Shown here piece after piece: positions 1-10,691 of a DNA stretch of 64,000 nt. A program made the translations under genes and the position numbers. The stretch spans positions 48,216 to 112,215 of the forward strand of contig NZ_MTAW01000106.1 of assembly GCF_002154725.1 (NCBI RefSeq), written 5' to 3'. The notes beneath the pieces were generated by a model. That model saw only the letters and a list, made by a program, of their open reading frames with translations. It was not told the origin of the DNA and ran no database searches. The stretch is from Nostoc sp. 106C. GTDB taxonomy: Bacteria; Cyanobacteriota; Cyanobacteriia; Cyanobacteriales; Nostocaceae. The stretch's first letter is position 1. Each line of letters opens with the position of its first letter.

Positions 1-941
1 TGAGCTTGTGGTTCTGGAGATAAATTAATTACTTCTTGGTAGTCTATCAAAGCAACATCATAGTTCTGTAAATCTTTAGCGATATTACCAAGACTAAACA
101 AAACTACACTCACATCCGCTGGAGAATTAAATTGTTTACTAATTGCCAAACTTTTCTCTAAAACTGTATTTGATTTCTGCAAATCACCAATAGTTTGCAG
201 CGCTACTCCTAAGCTTCTGAGTCCTTTAGCTTTCAGCAGACTATCAGGTTGATTTTGCAGTTCTGCAACCAGTTCTTCTAACAGAGTTTTAGCTCGACGA
301 TATTGCCCTAAAGTTTGCAAACCCTGTGCCTGATTAATTTGACTGATGAGTTTGCCTGTTTTATCTCCAGTGCGATCGTAGATTACTGCTGCTTGCTTCC
401 AGGTATTTATAGCAGTTTCCGTTTGTCCTTGCAGTAGTTGGATTGTTCCTTGAGTATTTAATGCTTGGGCTAATAGTAAGTTACTCTGACGCTCTGGTTT
501 TTTAAAGCTTTTTATTAAATTCAGACTTTCTGTAATTGTAGTTTGAGATTGTTGCGTTTTTCCTAAATCTTTATATACTGAGGCTAAATAATTCAGTACT
601 TGAACTTGGTTGACGACTTCTTTTTTTGCTTCATAAGATTTTAGAGCATTTTCCCATACTCTAGCGGCTTCTGTATATTGACCATTTTGATAATAATTTT
701 TTCCCTGTTGTATTAAATTTGAAGTATTAGGTAGTTCTTGAGTTATGCGATTCTGCTCTGGTAACCTGGATTGAATTACAACAGCAGCACTACCTTTATT
801 GACTAATAGCACAGTCAATATTAAGCTTATTAAAAAATACCATAAAATCTGGATTTTTCTTTTTAATACAAACCCAAAATTGTGCAGCAATGTTTTATTA
901 TATATAATTTTATAAAAATTATTTTTGTTTCTGTTTAACAT
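1..941 (-). CDS. TPR-repeat protein, N-terminal part (possible CHAT protein), truncated by window edge
   Basis: An open frame runs from an ATG at 941 leftwards to the window edge, about 313 codons, so the C-terminus is missing. Residues about 35-55 form one hydrophobic segment (signal anchor or signal peptide) followed by a linker. From there on are tetratricopeptide-type helical pairs such as QQGKNYYQNGQYTEAARVW. In cyanobacteria, proteins of this build next to filamentous-haemagglutinin-like genes often end in a CHAT (caspase-like) domain. That domain is not visible here, so CHAT is only an inference. It lies 90 bp downstream of the TPS exoprotein gene on the same strand and is probably cotranscribed with it. 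Confidence 0.75.
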   Translation of the reverse strand, partial: MLNRNKNNFYKIIYNKTLLHNFGFVLKRKIQILWYFLISLILTVLLVNKGSAAVVIQSRLPEQNRITQELPNTSNLIQQGKNYYQNGQYTEAARVWENALKSYEAKKEVVNQVQVLNYLASVYKDLGKTQQSQTTITESLNLIKSFKKPERQSNLLLAQALNTQGTIQLLQGQTETAINTWKQAAVIYDRTGDKTGKLISQINQAQGLQTLGQYRRAKTLLEELVAELQNQPDSLLKAKGLRSLGVALQTIGDLQKSNTVLEKSLAISKQFNSPADVSVVLFSLGNIAKDLQNYDVALIDYQEVINLSPEPQA

Positions 942-1031
942 TTTTGACCTAAATAATTTGTAAAAATTTTTAGTATAAGGTGGGCAGTAGGTACGCAAGC
1001 AGAAAAGCTGTAGATAAACTACATAAAAAAT

Positions 1032-4000
1032 TTATGAATGACTACAATTAAAACTTTTTTGAGGGGAACTTTCTTGAGGTAAAGATGCTACTAATTCCAC
1101 TTCTCCTTTTGCATTAATTATCCAGCCTGTTGCTGCCACGATTAACTGTCTTGTTTGAGGCGAAAAATTACTTGCTAGATTGCGACTTTCTGTAGTTGTA
1201 AAATCTCGCATATCAGACAATAGAGTTTGACTGCGAATAGTTGCAGTCGGATCTACGGGTAACCCACCCCTTCCGGTGATCGTAAAGGAATTACCTTCGG
1301 TCGCAGCACAACTAGCAATTACTCTATTGCGCGGATCGTTCGGTTTTTCTGGTAATGTCACCAATCCCGCACTGCGATTAACCTCTGGATTATTAATTGA
1401 TACAGTTCCCGAAACGCCGAACTGAGAACTCGCTGTAATATCGCTCCCAGAGGTAAGTTGTTGTTGAAATCCGATACCAAAAAGACCTGTGGCTGTAATA
1501 TCGACATTGCCACCACGACCGAAGAAAGCGTTGGCTGTAATATCACTATTTTCTGTCGGCACAGCAACAATAAAATTTGTGTCTATTTTAATGTTGCCAC
1601 CATCACCACCTGCACCAGAATTCCCAGCCGTTGTTGAAATGCGACTTCCACGACGTAACAATAAAAAATCTGGTAAATTCAAGGCAATATTACCGCCATT
1701 GCTACTGGCTGTCTCCGCAGAAATTAAAGCTTGATTGTCGAGGATTAATTTGTTTGCCTGAATCTCGATATTGCCACCAATCCCACCACCTTGGCTATTT
1801 ACGGAAATGGTTGCACCATCCCCGATCTCAACAAGTTCGGGATCGATGAATATATTGCCACCATTACCAGTAGAACCCGGATTGGTATTGGAAAACAGAC
1901 CCGTATTTGTACCTGAGAGGAAGACTCTATCCTTGGCTTTAATTACTATATTGCCTGCATCTCCTCCACCTTCAGTCAAGGCTTCTAATTCTGCGCCATT
2001 AGTGATGGATAAAAAGGGTGTCGTGATTTGCAGCGTTCCGCCTTTTCCGATTGCACCCTCTAAAGTACTGACAAAAGCACCGCTAGGCTTAAACGGTTGA
2101 CCAGGATTACCATCGAAGGCAACTGATTCACTTGCATTGATAAAAATACTACCTGCATCACCTGGAGCAATCGTACTAGCACTAATACCCGCACCATTAC
2201 TGACAGAAAGTTGACTTGTATTAATGTTAATTACATTACCTTGACCTTGCGAACCAGGTAAAACTTCACTAATAATGCCACTAGGGATCGCTACTGATTG
2301 AGGAAGATTTGGGTTTGCTAATAAAATTGCCCCATCCATCACAATCGATTTTGCTGCTTCTACCTCAATTCTGCCTGCATTCCCACGCCCCACAGTAGTG
2401 GCTCGAATTTGCCCTCCCTGTTGTAGAGATAAAGAGCCAGTCTTAATTTTAATGATGCCACCATTGCCTTCAGCAGTAGGAAAGACAATACTACTAAAAC
2501 CACTAAAAGCCCCAATATCAGAGGTTCCAGTGAGGGCGATCGCATCCGCAGCATTAACTGTAATATTACCAGCATTGCCTACACCTTCTGTTTGCGAAAA
2601 GACCTGACCACCATTGGTTGCCACAAAGGTCTTCGTATTAATCTCGACATCGCCAGCCTTTCCCCCATCGGCACTTAAAGTCTGACTTCCTAGCCTAGAG
2701 TTATTCAAAGAAATTGCATCAGCATTAACGATGACATTGCCAGCATTACCACCCCGAGTAATATTCGATAATTCGGCTTGATTTGCTTGTAAGGAATTAG
2801 CGGTAATTATCAACTTACCACCTGGGCCTGTTGCACCTGTACGCAAATTACTTTGCACATAGTTACTTAAAGAAATCGACGGTGCATTCAATGTCACATC
2901 ACCACCTTGACCGGAACCATAGGCGGCACTTTCAATATATGAATCTCCTGGAGGCGCTGGTTCTTGAATAATCGCTGATTGACTCTTGAGGGTAATGTTT
3001 CCCCCAGCTGAACCATAGGAGAAAATTTGAGATCCAGATGGCATGAAAATATCATCTTTAGCTAACAGTGTGATATTTCCACCGGGGTTGGAAAACGAGA
3101 AAGTAGAAAAATCGACCCCAGAAGCATCAACAAATTTAGGAGTGATAATTTTTCCTCTTGAGTCAATCACAATATCACCACCCCCGGAAGTACCAGCAAA
3201 TGTCCCCAGCAGAGATTTAACGCTAATGTCACCCGATAAAACAAGATTGGGTTGATACTGATTGGTTAAAAAAACCAGTCCTCCCTGATTAATAATTTGA
3301 TTGATGGTGATATTGGCACTACTAGGATTGCCATTTATGTTAGGAGTAGAAGAAAAAACAAATGAATTTCCTGTAATTCCTGGTGGGTTGAAAGCGTTAG
3401 TTCCGGCTCTAATATCAACAGTGGGTTTTACACTGCCATTAATAGGAACTTGCGTTACGCCATCAGCAAGCGTAACTGTTTCATTAATAAAATTAGTAGT
3501 ATCGGGGCTAGTAATAGTTAAACTGTCAATTGTGACACTACCACCAGCAAAAATATGAATGGAAGCTCCTGTATAACTATTAAAACTCACATCTCCACTC
3601 GCCCGAATAATCGGATCATCAGTGTTTGCTAAATCTCCGCCATTACCATTCATTTGTTCGAGACGAAAATTCCCATTACTGAAAAATTGTGCGTTTCCAC
3701 CAATAGAATTTGCTGAACGCAACAGCATATTTTCACCAGCAAAGAAGCCACTGGCGGGATGATTTAAGGCAAAGATGTCTATTTTATTGCCTTGGACTAA
3801 TAGTTGTTTTCCAGCCGAGGCGATGAAAGGGTTATTGAAGCTATCTCGTATTTTGACAGTATCGCTAGCTTGCAAGGTTAAATTACTATCTGCTTGCAAC
3901 TGTCCTTGTAAGTCAAGATTTTGCCCAACTAAAGTCAAGTCTTGCCCTACAGATAAGTTACCAGAGTTAGCAATAGCACTTTGAGGCGGTAACCAACTAT

Positions 4001-4523
4001 CTAACCCCGGACGCTGGTTGATAGTTAGTAAAGGAGGCGCTTTTGGGTTTTGGGTACTAAATTTTTCACCGTTCTCTAATAACAGGCTGTTGCTAGTGCT
4101 GGCGAAAAAAGAACCGGAGATATCTAGGCGTGCATTTTGTCCGAAAATAATCCCATTAGGGTTAATCAAATATAGATTGGCACTACCTAAAACCCCCAAC
4201 GTCCCGAAAATCTTAGAGGCTTGATTTCCCGTGACTCTTCCCAAAATATTCTCTATTCCAGCAGGATTGGCAAAATATACCCGTTGCAGATTACCAACAT
4301 TGAAATCTTGGAAACTGTGAAACAGATTACTACCCCGAATCGCCCCACCATCAATGCGATCTATCAGACCATCTTGCTTTTGGACATTAGGAGTAACAAT
4401 TGAGCGTTCAGATTCTAAACTGTTGTCAGGGATAATTTGTGCCAATACACCTGTAGTTAAGCCTAGCGTACAGGCGATCGCTCCACCGCTTACCAAAATT
4501 TCGATCGGCTTGTAGTGCACCAT
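1032..4523 (-). CDS. Filamentous haemagglutinin-like two-partner-secretion exoprotein
   Basis: This 1163-residue protein has an N-terminal signal peptide ending near TGVLA-Q (residue about 29). The TPS/FHA secretion domain follows at about residues 30-150, with the typical NPNGIIFG and N(P)AGIENI blocks. The body is a long repetitive Gly/Asn/Ser-rich beta-helix built from repeats like GNAGNITVNA. The C-terminus carries the cyanobacterial FHA tail (CAATEGNSFTITGRGG, then a short Asp-Arg segment). Such proteins are exported through an outer-membrane TpsB partner, which is not in this window, and stay at the surface or are released. The RTX/DUF11 gene lies 30 bp upstream and the TPR gene 90 bp downstream, suggesting one operon. 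The ligand and role are unknown. Confidence 0.9.
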   Translation of the reverse strand: MVHYKPIEILVSGGAIACTLGLTTGVLAQIIPDNSLESERSIVTPNVQKQDGLIDRIDGGAIRGSNLFHSFQDFNVGNLQRVYFANPAGIENILGRVTGNQASKIFGTLGVLGSANLYLINPNGIIFGQNARLDISGSFFASTSNSLLLENGEKFSTQNPKAPPLLTINQRPGLDSWLPPQSAIANSGNLSVGQDLTLVGQNLDLQGQLQADSNLTLQASDTVKIRDSFNNPFIASAGKQLLVQGNKIDIFALNHPASGFFAGENMLLRSANSIGGNAQFFSNGNFRLEQMNGNGGDLANTDDPIIRASGDVSFNSYTGASIHIFAGGSVTIDSLTITSPDTTNFINETVTLADGVTQVPINGSVKPTVDIRAGTNAFNPPGITGNSFVFSSTPNINGNPSSANITINQIINQGGLVFLTNQYQPNLVLSGDISVKSLLGTFAGTSGGGDIVIDSRGKIITPKFVDASGVDFSTFSFSNPGGNITLLAKDDIFMPSGSQIFSYGSAGGNITLKSQSAIIQEPAPPGDSYIESAAYGSGQGGDVTLNAPSISLSNYVQSNLRTGATGPGGKLIITANSLQANQAELSNITRGGNAGNVIVNADAISLNNSRLGSQTLSADGGKAGDVEINTKTFVATNGGQVFSQTEGVGNAGNITVNAADAIALTGTSDIGAFSGFSSIVFPTAEGNGGIIKIKTGSLSLQQGGQIRATTVGRGNAGRIEVEAAKSIVMDGAILLANPNLPQSVAIPSGIISEVLPGSQGQGNVININTSQLSVSNGAGISASTIAPGDAGSIFINASESVAFDGNPGQPFKPSGAFVSTLEGAIGKGGTLQITTPFLSITNGAELEALTEGGGDAGNIVIKAKDRVFLSGTNTGLFSNTNPGSTGNGGNIFIDPELVEIGDGATISVNSQGGGIGGNIEIQANKLILDNQALISAETASSNGGNIALNLPDFLLLRRGSRISTTAGNSGAGGDGGNIKIDTNFIVAVPTENSDITANAFFGRGGNVDITATGLFGIGFQQQLTSGSDITASSQFGVSGTVSINNPEVNRSAGLVTLPEKPNDPRNRVIASCAATEGNSFTITGRGGLPVDPTATIRSQTLLSDMRDFTTTESRNLASNFSPQTRQLIVAATGWIINAKGEVELVASLPQESSPQKSFNCSHS

Positions 4524-4553
4524 CTGTTAGTTGCTTCACTGTGGAAAATCGAG

Positions 4554-6896
4554 TTAAAAAATAAAATCGGCTATATTAACCGCAGTGACTCCTGTGAAAG
4601 TGATGCTACCACCATTCAAAGACGTCAGATCTAAATTTAGATTACAATTGTTCAGCGAAGCGAGCTTATCTTTAGCATTGATAACGCCATCACTATTACT
4701 GTCCAAAGTGCCTTTAGTTAGACTCAGTTGGCTGAGGTCGATTTGGTCTTGATATCTACAAAAGTCGCTAATGGCATCGTCACCAAAGTTAGCACCAAAA
4801 ATGAACCGATCCTTGCCTTCGTTACCAGTTAACCAATCATTACCTCTACCACCAGTAATTAAATCATCACCGCAACCGCCACAAATCGTATCATTGCCAT
4901 CGAAACCAGATAAAGTATCAACACAGTTTCCGCCTTTAATTACATCATCAAATCGAGTGCCAATAATCGTATCGCTGGCATTATCACTACCCCGCAAAGT
5001 AAAAGTTGGGATTGCATTAGAAACGCTCAGATTTTGTGTAGAGAAATCAAGGTTCGCCCCACTCTTATCAGATGCAAAAGTCACTTGTTTCACACTACTA
5101 TCAATCGTAATACTGGAAACTAACCAATTATTTTTGTAACCGCCTAATTCTTGCAATCGGGTTTTAATCTTACCATCTCCATTAGAATCTTTAATGTTAA
5201 TTTTGACTCCAGTAGGACTAGTAAAATTAAAAGAATCAAAGGCAGCTTGTAAGTCAGTAAATAATGATCCTTGGGACTTACTGTTACTACCAGTGAACAC
5301 TACACCTGTATCTGTGACTGAGAGATTTACAAAATTCTTGATTTCTGGAGAAAATTGACCAACTTCAAAGCTCAGGTCTTCTGTCTGAGTACCATTATTG
5401 AAAGTAAATAAACCGTTAGCATAACGATCGCGACTATAAACTCCATCTTGAACAAAAGCAGCAAGCTTGTTGATGACTGCTTGTTCATCTTGAGTATTGG
5501 ATAGATTTCCGTCAGCCCCCAAATTTACCCAAGTTGCTAAATCAGCTAAGTATTGGGGATCGTTACTTTTAATCCACGTTGCTAAAAATCCAGCAATACC
5601 AGTCTGACCTGGTTGTAAGAAATTCGATTGATTAAAGTAGGGATAGCCGAGACTTATAGAACCAGCATCAGGGTCGGGATTAAGGAAAAAAGAGGGGTTA
5701 GAAGTGTTAGGGTTCTTTAAATTCTCGACAGAATAAACTTGAAATGGCTGTCCGTTATTTAATGTCCCCTGAAGTTTGTAGGTAGAAACATCTAACCTAG
5801 CACTAGTAGTTATCGATCCTGCATTAAGAGTATTGCCGTTGACAGCAACAACTTCAGCATTATTCTGAATATTTAAAAAACCGAAATTTACCCTGTCTTG
5901 ACTTACGTCTTTTTGTACATTGTAATGAAGAAAAAAAGTCCCGTTAAAAGGCGTTTCATAATATTCGGGCAGGGCTGTATTTATCTCACCTGTATCAGGA
6001 TTAACCGTTCCTAATCTGCCTGACAAATTAATAGGCGTAATATAATCGGTACTGACTTTAGCATTGACGGTAATGGTTTTAGATTTACCAGGAGCAATGT
6101 TGTTAAATAAAACCTCAACTGTTTGCGCATTATTATCTGTGTCAATGCTTGTACCACCATCAAGATTAGAAAAACTGACAAAATCTAAACCTATAGGCAG
6201 CTTTTGTCTGAGATCGTCAACAATTTTCACTCCTTTAGCATTAGCAAAACCATTATTACTTATAGTAATCGTAAAGCTAACATTATCTCCAGGAAGTGCA
6301 ATAAACTGATCTTTTATACCATCTCCGTTGTTATCAATGGCTTGTTTAAGATTGGTAAATGGTTGTTGATTAACGAGAGTAAATTTTGTGTCTAAAGCTA
6401 GCTTAATGACAGGTGCAAGCACACTTGTGTAGTCATCTTCAGTCGGTTTATGATTATTAACAACTGAATCTGGGTCTTTCTGATTAGCAGCAATAATTTC
6501 TGCAACATTAGTGTAAGCAGAAGCGCTGGCTGCATTAAGAACTGTACCCTTCAGGATTAACGTTGCATTACATCTTGATGCGATACAATCAACATTCCAA
6601 ATACCAGTTTTGCTGTCATAACTCCCAACACTAGGTTGAGCACTGACAAAGCTAAAACCAGAAGGTAGTAAATCTTTTATTTTCACTCCTGTTGCATTGG
6701 CTGAACCGCTATTCTTCAATGTCAGTGTAAAAATAGCCTGATTGCCTACTAATAAGGAAGTATCAGATATCGTTTGACTAAGCGATAAATCGGCTAGTAA
6801 AGGTTTACACTTACCTTTCTCTCTACCTTTTGATGAAAAATCAAACTTTTGGGAACGATGAGATGAATCAGAAAATCTAGAATTTTGATTAGTCAT
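4554..6896 (-). CDS. DUF11-repeat exoprotein with C-terminal RTX calcium-binding repeats
   Basis: I chose the ATG at 6896 (780 aa); a TTG at 6923 is also in frame and neither has a clear Shine-Dalgarno. There is no N-terminal signal peptide. Two DUF11-type beta-sandwich domains (about residues 30-160 and 175-290) carry the hallmark 'sGsanAtgVkikDlLPsG' pattern. A low-complexity middle follows, then haemolysin-type GGxGxDxx nonapeptides at about residues 640-705 (GNDTICGGCGDDLITGGRGN). EF-hand-like loops (DSNGDGKI, DSNSDGVI) are also present. C-terminal RTX repeats without a signal peptide fit type I secretion. The cysteines inside the RTX block (GGNCVD, CGGCGDD) are unusual. It is probably the first gene of the exoprotein operon. 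Confidence 0.85.
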   Translation of the reverse strand: MTNQNSRFSDSSHRSQKFDFSSKGREKGKCKPLLADLSLSQTISDTSLLVGNQAIFTLTLKNSGSANATGVKIKDLLPSGFSFVSAQPSVGSYDSKTGIWNVDCIASRCNATLILKGTVLNAASASAYTNVAEIIAANQKDPDSVVNNHKPTEDDYTSVLAPVIKLALDTKFTLVNQQPFTNLKQAIDNNGDGIKDQFIALPGDNVSFTITISNNGFANAKGVKIVDDLRQKLPIGLDFVSFSNLDGGTSIDTDNNAQTVEVLFNNIAPGKSKTITVNAKVSTDYITPINLSGRLGTVNPDTGEINTALPEYYETPFNGTFFLHYNVQKDVSQDRVNFGFLNIQNNAEVVAVNGNTLNAGSITTSARLDVSTYKLQGTLNNGQPFQVYSVENLKNPNTSNPSFFLNPDPDAGSISLGYPYFNQSNFLQPGQTGIAGFLATWIKSNDPQYLADLATWVNLGADGNLSNTQDEQAVINKLAAFVQDGVYSRDRYANGLFTFNNGTQTEDLSFEVGQFSPEIKNFVNLSVTDTGVVFTGSNSKSQGSLFTDLQAAFDSFNFTSPTGVKINIKDSNGDGKIKTRLQELGGYKNNWLVSSITIDSSVKQVTFASDKSGANLDFSTQNLSVSNAIPTFTLRGSDNASDTIIGTRFDDVIKGGNCVDTLSGFDGNDTICGGCGDDLITGGRGNDWLTGNEGKDRFIFGANFGDDAISDFCRYQDQIDLSQLSLTKGTLDSNSDGVINAKDKLASLNNCNLNLDLTSLNGGSITFTGVTAVNIADFIF

Positions 6897-7857
6897 AAAA
6901 ACTATTGAGTGAGTCAGCGTCAATATTTCCCAGCCTGAGGCATGGGAATGAGAAAAAGTCTAGGGTGATACCCTTCACCCTTCAGTAATTAATCAAAAGT
7001 ATCCTTGGAAATCGCATTTACATAGGCAAAAATCACCTACTCTGTGAGGTTGGTTCTGCTTTGCCGCACGTGGATTTGAAACCCGAAGTTTTTTGTTAGT
7101 CTGTGTAAGAAGCGAATTAAATTCGCTTCTTGTTTGCAAATATCCGCTTACTTGGATGTTAATAACAAGATTTTTCAGATATTCTCTAAAAAGTCTTATG
7201 AGATATCTCTAGAAATCTTTGGAAACAAAATACACAAAATTAGTATTTTTTAAGATAAAAATACTAAAAAAATGGTTATATACAAGGCTCTATATGAAGT
7301 GTTCAATTCATAATAGGCACACAAAAAATACTCTTTTTAGTTATTAAAGCACAATGTAATGAAATTATAAATATCTAGGTAATATCTTTAAAAAGACTGT
7401 TTAAGAGGGTGTCCTATAAATAAATTGTTAAGTAGTTAGTTCTTGAAGCACAAATATGTATGCCAAATCATTTATCTATCGAAATCACTTCTAAGACTGA
7501 TGTAGTAAGGAGTAAGTGTAAAATCAATTTTACTGAGTTGCTGACTCTCTTATTCACTTTAGGGAGAGAAAAATGATATTCTTATTGAAAACTTCATATT
7601 TACTAAAGTAGTGCTGAGTCATCAAAGTTCATAGCAGCAGAAGCCGTTACTATAACTTATTGCTGAGTCTGGTAACTTTAGACTATGTACTCAACACTAT
7701 TGAACGCACACCAGTTTCCTTCTCTACATCCTTTAATTATTTGTTGTCATTTCATTTATGAAACAAAGAATATTTAAAGCATAAGAGAAAAAGTAGTGAC
7801 AGGATGCCAACATTAGCTTTTTTCTAAATTTAAACTAGTAGCATAAGTTAAGACTTC
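6897..7857. other. AT-rich intergenic region between exoprotein operon and HEP island
   Basis: About 960 bp without a credible gene. It separates the 3' end of the HEP block from the start of the exoprotein operon and should hold the promoter of the latter. The only clear structure is a perfect palindrome at 7107-7131. I saw no GTA-N8-TAC site. Confidence 0.6.
7107..7131. repeat. Perfect 12-bp-arm palindrome
   Basis: The arms AAGAAGCGAATT and AATTCGCTTCTT are separated by one base. There is no T-run on either side, so it is not a classical terminator. It could end the HEP operon transcript or be one of the small palindromic repeats dispersed in Nostocales genomes. Confidence 0.6.
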
Positions 7858-9021
7858 TCAATTCAAAGTTGATGGAGTGGTAGTATCGACTGCTAATGTT
7901 TTGGGCACATCGGATACAGCAGAGCGAATTACATTAATAAAGTTATGGGCGTAACGTTGCGTTGAAAAATCAAGGGCGCGTTGTCGTGCTGCTACTCCGA
8001 TAGTATGGGTTAATTGTGGATCTTCAAGATAGCGGAGAATGGCGATCGCTAATGCATCTGCATCACCGTAAGGTGTTAGTAGGCCATTGACATCATCTGT
8101 AATAATTTCCGTTGGACCGCCAGCATTACCAGCAATCACAGGTTTACCAAGTGCCATCGCCTCGATAATCACAATACCAAATGGCTCTTTGTCGGAAGCG
8201 TGTACAAAGATATCCATCGCCTGCATCCACTCAGGAACGTTGCGCTGTAATCCAACCATGAACACGCGATCGCTCAAACCCAAAGCCGCTATTTGTGTTT
8301 TTAAAAAGTCCTCATAATCAGGTTCTAAATCATGCTTACCGCCAACGACTACACAGTGAGCATCAGGATATTTCTGCAAAATTTGCGGCATTGCATCTAC
8401 TAAAACATGCATTCCCTTCCATCTTTGCAAACGCCCGACAATGCCGATTAAAGGCCCGTGGATCGGTAAGCCCAACTTGATCCGCGCTTCCATTGGAGAT
8501 GGTAGAACAGTAGGCTCGAAGCGGTCTAAAGCTACACCAGGATATACCAGAGGTGTTGGTCTATGAGGCCAAATCTTTGCCTGCGCTTCCTGACCATCTT
8601 GAGAGAGAGTTACTATCGCACGAGCAGGTAATAAAGTCGCCAGTCTTACCAACCAAGACTTACCATCAGGTACTTCTAGTTGATACCACACAGCAGGTAA
8701 TCCTGCTGCGATCGCGGCCATTCCTCCATAGATATGAGTGATCCACATCCAGTTGGCGATCGCATCTGCACGTTCGCGTCTGGCGATCAAAGCTATCTGA
8801 AAAACCGTATTAATCAAACGGTGAATTTGACGCAGGCGACCACTTGCAATCACTCTTGTATTAATACCGAGCGACCTTACTTGTTCTACCATTGGGCCGT
8901 CTTCTAAAAATATCGCCAACCATTCGATACCCGCTTGTCGTCCCTGTTGCATTAAATCCCAAAACATCATTTCACCGCCACCTTTTTGTTCAGCCAGCGG
9001 CATAATAGCAATAACTTTCAT
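7858..9021 (-). CDS. Glycosyltransferase family 4 (HEP island, last gene)
   Basis: This 387-residue GT-B enzyme has an N-terminal acceptor domain starting at KVIAIMPLAEQKGGGEMM. The C-terminal donor domain carries GIVGRLQRWKG and the EX7E nucleotide-sugar motif EPFGIVIIEAMALGKPVIA followed by GGPTEII. The length is typical for GT4. It is predicted to transfer one sugar to the growing heterocyst envelope polysaccharide unit in the cytoplasm. The donor sugar cannot be read from the sequence. It is the most downstream member of the same-strand HEP block, 239 bp after the ligase/polymerase-like gene. That gap is long enough for a promoter of its own. Confidence 0.88.
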   Translation of the reverse strand: MKVIAIMPLAEQKGGGEMMFWDLMQQGRQAGIEWLAIFLEDGPMVEQVRSLGINTRVIASGRLRQIHRLINTVFQIALIARRERADAIANWMWITHIYGGMAAIAAGLPAVWYQLEVPDGKSWLVRLATLLPARAIVTLSQDGQEAQAKIWPHRPTPLVYPGVALDRFEPTVLPSPMEARIKLGLPIHGPLIGIVGRLQRWKGMHVLVDAMPQILQKYPDAHCVVVGGKHDLEPDYEDFLKTQIAALGLSDRVFMVGLQRNVPEWMQAMDIFVHASDKEPFGIVIIEAMALGKPVIAGNAGGPTEIITDDVNGLLTPYGDADALAIAILRYLEDPQLTHTIGVAARQRALDFSTQRYAHNFINVIRSAVSDVPKTLAVDTTTPSTLN

Positions 9022-9260
9022 AATGTTGACCTTAATTTAAATGAAATAGATTGTCATAAATTGCGAGGAACACTCGCCCTTATAAAGTTCACGATGACCG
9101 AATTTTAGATTTTAAATTTCGGATTAAAGCTTCAAACTTTAAAACTGTTTGAAATAACTAAATTTATTGGTGACACAAATCCAAAATCTCCAATTCTTTA
9201 TTCAAGAAGGAACATTGATTCATGGAGTCAATCTAAAATCCAAAATCCAAAATTCTTTAA

Positions 9261-10691
9261 CTACTTAGTTCCTTGATGCTGATAATATTTATGTGCTGCC
9301 ATAGCCATAGCAAAAAATCCCCAAAGAATCATGCCTGCAACACTCAACATCCCGCTACCAATAATTAGTTGAGAACAAGCACTGATCCCAATCGCACGGG
9401 AAGCACTTACAAAGCTATCAAAACGACCTTCACTATACTTACTGACATTAACAATCAACAAAATCAAACCGCCTAAATAAGGGATAGCGCCAAACCAGCC
9501 CAAGGTGAAAAACATATCTAAAACGCCACTGTCAATGACAAATACTTCAATTTGTCCTGTTTTTTCATTTACCTTCCAAATATTTCCTAAACCGTTACCT
9601 AGCCCATTAGAAAGAGCAACACTGAGATTTCTGTCATAACTTCCCGATCTATCTTTAAAGCTACTGTCTTTTTCTAGATTAGAAAAAGTTTCAAAACGAG
9701 TAGCCACAACTTTAGAAATAGGTTCGATAGTTATTAAGGGTACAACACAAAGTGCCATTACCAAAATAATGGTAATTAGACGTATTTGAATTCTAGCTTT
9801 GACTGAACCTAAAATGATAATTACTCCTAATAACCAGCCACCCCAATTAGTCCGGGCTTGTGCTAATAAGAATGATAAATAACCAACAGCTGAAGCAGGA
9901 AAAATTAAAAATCCAGTTCTGGTAAATAACAACAATAAACCAGCTTGCATCACAGAGCCAAAAGGCCCGACTGAGTGCAACGTACTCCAAACACGCATCC
10001 CAAACGGTACAGGATCTCCAGAACTGCTAAACATTTTTGACTCTATCAGCCAGTATCTGTCCCACTCTGGAGCTACTACAAATTGATAAACACCGTAAGC
10101 TCCAAGAATTAACACGCACCAAAGAAATGTGCGCTGAATATGATCGCGATAGCTAGGATAATCTCGCCAATTTGTGAATAAATGAAAAGCAAAAATAATC
10201 GGACTGAGCCAATCTAAAAGACCTCGTGCTACAGGAACAGGCGCATTATAAATTAGACCAACTAAAAAACCATAAAATACTCCAATAAAAGCTAAAAGAA
10301 AAGGTAAACCTCCTTGGCGTAGGGTACTAGGAAGGTAGCGTAAGAAGGTTCCTATAGTCACAAACACTACTAAATAGGGTGTAATCAGTATCTGGCGGGT
10401 TGCATCCCAGCCGACTCGGTAGTCTATTAAGCGAGAAACTAAGGGTGTGAGAAACCAAATCCACCAGGTAAACCCGATGTAGAGAATTGGATGGCGTAAA
10501 TAGAGAAATAAACCTACTAGTAAAGCTGTTGCTGGAAAAACTAGGCGCAAAATTGCAGCTGCACCAGCAAAATAGCAAACTATTGTTAATAGTATGAAAC
10601 CCAATATTACCATCCAAGCCTGTGCTGCTCGATCCTGGGGAGAAAAGTTTTGTTGTAAAACACTATTGAAGAGTATCTGCTTAGAAGTCAT
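9261..10691 (-). CDS. Wzy/WaaL-like polytopic membrane protein (O-antigen ligase/polymerase family)
   Basis: This 476-residue protein has about ten hydrophobic segments spread over its length, for example around residues 30-60, 100-118, 130-150, 255-280, 300-320 and 395-415. One larger polar loop (about residues 325-390, with RFETFSNLEKDSSFKDRSGSYDRN) sits late in the protein. This layout fits the O-antigen ligase/Wzy_C superfamily, which joins or polymerises lipid-linked glycans on the periplasmic side. Its place inside the HEP island suggests it polymerises or ligates the heterocyst polysaccharide. Sequence alone cannot separate polymerase from ligase. Confidence 0.75.
   Translation of the reverse strand: MTSKQILFNSVLQQNFSPQDRAAQAWMVILGFILLTIVCYFAGAAAILRLVFPATALLVGLFLYLRHPILYIGFTWWIWFLTPLVSRLIDYRVGWDATRQILITPYLVVFVTIGTFLRYLPSTLRQGGLPFLLAFIGVFYGFLVGLIYNAPVPVARGLLDWLSPIIFAFHLFTNWRDYPSYRDHIQRTFLWCVLILGAYGVYQFVVAPEWDRYWLIESKMFSSSGDPVPFGMRVWSTLHSVGPFGSVMQAGLLLLFTRTGFLIFPASAVGYLSFLLAQARTNWGGWLLGVIIILGSVKARIQIRLITIILVMALCVVPLITIEPISKVVATRFETFSNLEKDSSFKDRSGSYDRNLSVALSNGLGNGLGNIWKVNEKTGQIEVFVIDSGVLDMFFTLGWFGAIPYLGGLILLIVNVSKYSEGRFDSFVSASRAIGISACSQLIIGSGMLSVAGMILWGFFAMAMAAHKYYQHQGTK

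Noticed and set aside
10327..10617. Second minus-strand frame inside the ligase/polymerase-like gene
   Set aside because: It lies wholly within the membrane-protein gene in another frame, and its Ser/Leu/Phe-rich content is typical of an alternative frame of hydrophobic coding DNA.
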